Positions 63,237 through 64,000 of a DNA stretch of 64,000 bases are shown here, piece after piece. The DNA lies in NCBI GenBank assembly GCA_039944535.1, contig JBDUYP010000001.1, positions 682,001 to 746,000 of the forward strand. The letters run 5' to 3'. This stretch comes from JAMZMI01 sp039944535 (GTDB lineage: Bacteria; Bacteroidota; Bacteroidia; Cytophagales; Cyclobacteriaceae). Position 1 is the first letter of the stretch. Each line of letters starts with the position of its first letter. A program made the translations under genes and the position numbers. The notes below the pieces were generated by a model. The model saw only the letters and a program-made list of their open reading frames with translations, had not been told where the DNA came from and did not search any database.

Positions 63237-64000
63237 ATGGCTGACGAAAAAATCATATTCTCGATGGCTGGTGTGAACAAGATTCACCCTCCAAAGAAAC
63301 AAGTTTTAAAGAATATATACCTATCGTTCTTCTACGGTGCTAAGATAGGAGTGTTGGGACTAAATGGCTCAGGTAAGTCCTCACTTTTGCGAATCATTGC
63401 CGGAATTGATAAGGAATATCAAGGTGAAGTGGTGTTTTCGCCCGGTTTTAGTGTGGGAATGCTGGAGCAGGAGCCTAAGCTGGACCCAGATAAAACCGTA
63501 AAGGAAGTGATCAGTGAGGCTGTTTCGGAGATCACCGAGTTGCTGAAAGAATACGACGAGATCAATCTCAAATTTTCTGAGCCGGAGATTCTGGAGGATC
63601 CAGATAAAATGAATGACCTGATAGAGAAACAGGGTAAAGTTCAGGAAAAGCTGGATCATGTAGGAGCCTGGGAGCTTGATACCAAGCTGGAGCGTGCCAT
63701 GGATGCGCTGCGAACGCCACCGGAAGATGCCGTGATCAAGAACCTGTCTGGTGGTGAAAAGCGTAGGGTGGCATTGTGCCGTTTGCTTTTGCAAAAACCA
63801 GATGTGCTTTTGCTCGATGAGCCTACCAACCATTTGGATGCAGAATCTGTACACTGGCTGGAGCAGCACCTGCAGCAATATGAAGGAACCGTAATTGCCG
63901 TGACGCACGATAGATACTTCCTCGACAATGTAGCAGGATGGATACTGGAGCTGGATAGGGGTGAAGGTATTCCGTGGAAAGGAAACTACTCTTCGTGGCT
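63237..64000 (+). CDS. ettA: EttA-type ABC-F ATPase (3'-truncated by window)
   Basis: 254 codons are visible from ATG 63237 and the frame runs off the end of the window. The first ABC domain has Walker A LGLNGSGKSSLLRIIAG (about 40-56), signature LSGGEKRRVALCRLLLQ (about 177-193) and Walker B DVLLLDEPTNHLDAESV, with H-loop AVTHDRYFL. The start, MADEKIIFSMAGVNKIHPPK, and the insert with LERAMDALRTPPEDA are EttA-like. EttA binds the ribosomal E site and gates translation with cellular energy. The second ABC domain is outside the window. Confidence 0.93.
   Translation, partial: MADEKIIFSMAGVNKIHPPKKQVLKNIYLSFFYGAKIGVLGLNGSGKSSLLRIIAGIDKEYQGEVVFSPGFSVGMLEQEPKLDPDKTVKEVISEAVSEITELLKEYDEINLKFSEPEILEDPDKMNDLIEKQGKVQEKLDHVGAWELDTKLERAMDALRTPPEDAVIKNLSGGEKRRVALCRLLLQKPDVLLLDEPTNHLDAESVHWLEQHLQQYEGTVIAVTHDRYFLDNVAGWILELDRGEGIPWKGNYSSW

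Overview
The window is chromosomal DNA from a member of the Bacteroidota, most likely a marine-type Cytophagales (Reichenbachiella/Fulvivirga-like). The evidence is type IX secretion (T9SS) C-terminal sorting domains, CotH and PKD lipoproteins, a DUF5916 outer-membrane protein, the Bacteroidota promoter element TAnnTTTG in front of many genes, no obvious Shine-Dalgarno sequences, and a tmRNA whose tag reads GESNYAMAA (close to the tag I recall for Cytophaga). The genus is inference.

Layout. 1-5.7 kb: secreted or surface proteins (the end of a T9SS protein, a glycosidase-like protein, a PKD lipoprotein, a CotH-like lipoprotein) with a tmRNA gene between them. 5.9-8.7 kb: a double-VOC protein and dnaX, which is split by an A10 run and probably makes gamma and tau by -1 frameshifting. 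8.9-31 kb: the most distinctive part, a surface-protein and sensor locus. It holds a 3794-residue mosaic T9SS giant, a small T9SS protein, a 1038-residue tail-fibre-like secreted protein, two ligand-sensor histidine kinases (Reg_prop/Y_Y_Y/HisKA_2) and a LytTR response regulator. Both surface-gene units are preceded by a matched pair of direct repeats spaced exactly 21 bp, the geometry of LytTR operators, so the regulator may control them. 31-40.6 kb: a thioesterase/acetyltransferase operon, a 1-Cys peroxiredoxin, a secreted caspase-like protein, a LysM transglycosylase, an O-methyltransferase, an M16 protease, an EVE protein and an unknown secreted protein.

40.6-64 kb is mostly core: pyrR-pyrB, plsC, a SIMPL protein, an ECF sigma operon, the rplM-rpsI-rpsB-tsf ribosomal operon, a PhoB/PhoR-type two-component pair with an RluA-family enzyme, recA, a DUF5916 protein, an ABC permease, queA, ispD, DUF2795, DUF349 and the start of an EttA-type ABC-F gene.

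Repeats and structured DNA are frequent: a 4 x 741-bp in-frame super-repeat in the giant gene, 156-bp repeats in the fibre-like gene, a 380-bp near-identical tract shared by the two kinases, a 150-bp MITE-like palindrome after plsC, a 2.5-copy 233-bp tandem repeat with hairpins after ispD, and a GC-rich folded element before the sigma operon. I found no tRNA, rRNA, CRISPR array, transposase or prophage.
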